From Palaemon carinicauda (taxonomy: Eukaryota > Arthropoda > Malacostraca > Decapoda > Palaemonidae), in assembly GCF_036898095.1 (NCBI RefSeq), contig NC_090745.1:86570696-86634695 (forward strand): DNA of 64,000 bases. Reading direction: 5' to 3'. The notes beneath the pieces were generated by a model. The model did no database searches and had not been told where the DNA came from. It saw only the letters and a list, made by a program, of their open reading frames with translations. Positions within the stretch are counted from its first letter, which is position 1. Each line of letters starts with the position of its first letter. Below are positions 63,904 to 64,000 of the stretch, piece by piece. A program made the translations under genes and the position numbers.

Positions 63904-64000
63904 CTTCTTTTCCTTATTGATAGTAGCATCAATTTCACTAGCTTCAGAAACTTCATAGGCTTCAGCAACCCAAAATCCACAAGTGGGATCACTCATATAG
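63904..64000 (-). CDS. GNAT acetyltransferase (NAT8-like), exon running off the window
   Basis: The last 97 nt of the window hold an open minus-strand frame ending at a donor AAG|GTGAG (63,899-63,903). The peptide YMSDPTCGFWVAEAYEVSEA, then SEIDATINKEKK, contains FWVAE, the strand that in NAT8-type GNATs precedes the VGTVA strand found in the exon at 49,825-49,943. It ends in phase 0 and joins in frame to that exon. The upstream exons, including any N-terminal membrane segment typical of NAT8, lie outside the window. Confidence 0.78.

Overview
The window is nuclear DNA of an animal, most likely a decapod crustacean. The reasons are: split genes with consensus GT-AG introns, a large load of DIRS-type (tyrosine-recombinase) retrotransposons with inverted terminal repeats, and jockey-, RTE- and other LINE debris including a 3' tail (CAAGCTACAACCCTAG... 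followed by (AAT)n) that I associate with shrimp-like genomes. The taxon is an inference. Nothing prokaryotic is present.

One host gene can be supported. Three exons on the minus strand (63,904-64,000+, 49,825-49,943, 26,550-26,691) join with matching phase into part of a GNAT acetyltransferase that looks like the NAT8/camello group. Its two introns in the window are about 14 kb and 23 kb and are nearly filled with retroelements. The next 3' exon was not found. A second exon-like segment of unknown identity sits at 1-122.

The rest is nested transposons. From left to right: a jockey-like LINE on the minus strand lies in three pieces (210-1,432; 8,182-10,831; 17,371-17,870), split by DIRS element A (1,433-8,181, no RT left) and element B (10,832-17,370, the best preserved). 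Element C (19,374-25,822, RT palm deleted) sits in a small repeat. After exon 26,550-26,691 come an (ATT)n tract and a plus-strand RTE-like LINE (27,796-29,338), interrupted by a TTAA-flanked MITE-like repeat. Element E is inserted there, and element D (29,498-37,188, with a 5S rRNA-like pseudogene and a 34-bp minisatellite) is inserted 18 bp inside E's end. E is a chimera of two gag-RT modules (37,189-46,200). Its 5' end plus flank is triplicated in tandem (1,715-bp unit, 44,587-49,727). After exon 49,825-49,943 come element F (51,119-60,550, a divergent DIRS lineage with a dead RT box), a DIRS RT scrap, a full copy of the MITE-like repeat, and a truncated DIRS end G (62,119-63,245).

The DIRS elements share one layout, read on the minus strand: 5' ITR, long leader, gag, RT-RNase H, tyrosine recombinase, internal complementary region (ICR), 3' ITR. 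In A, B, C, D, F and G the ICR is visibly the reverse complement of the right-end/left-end junction, as expected for a circular DNA intermediate. All are oriented with the host gene. Most open frames are broken; only element B keeps long gag, RT-RH and recombinase frames.
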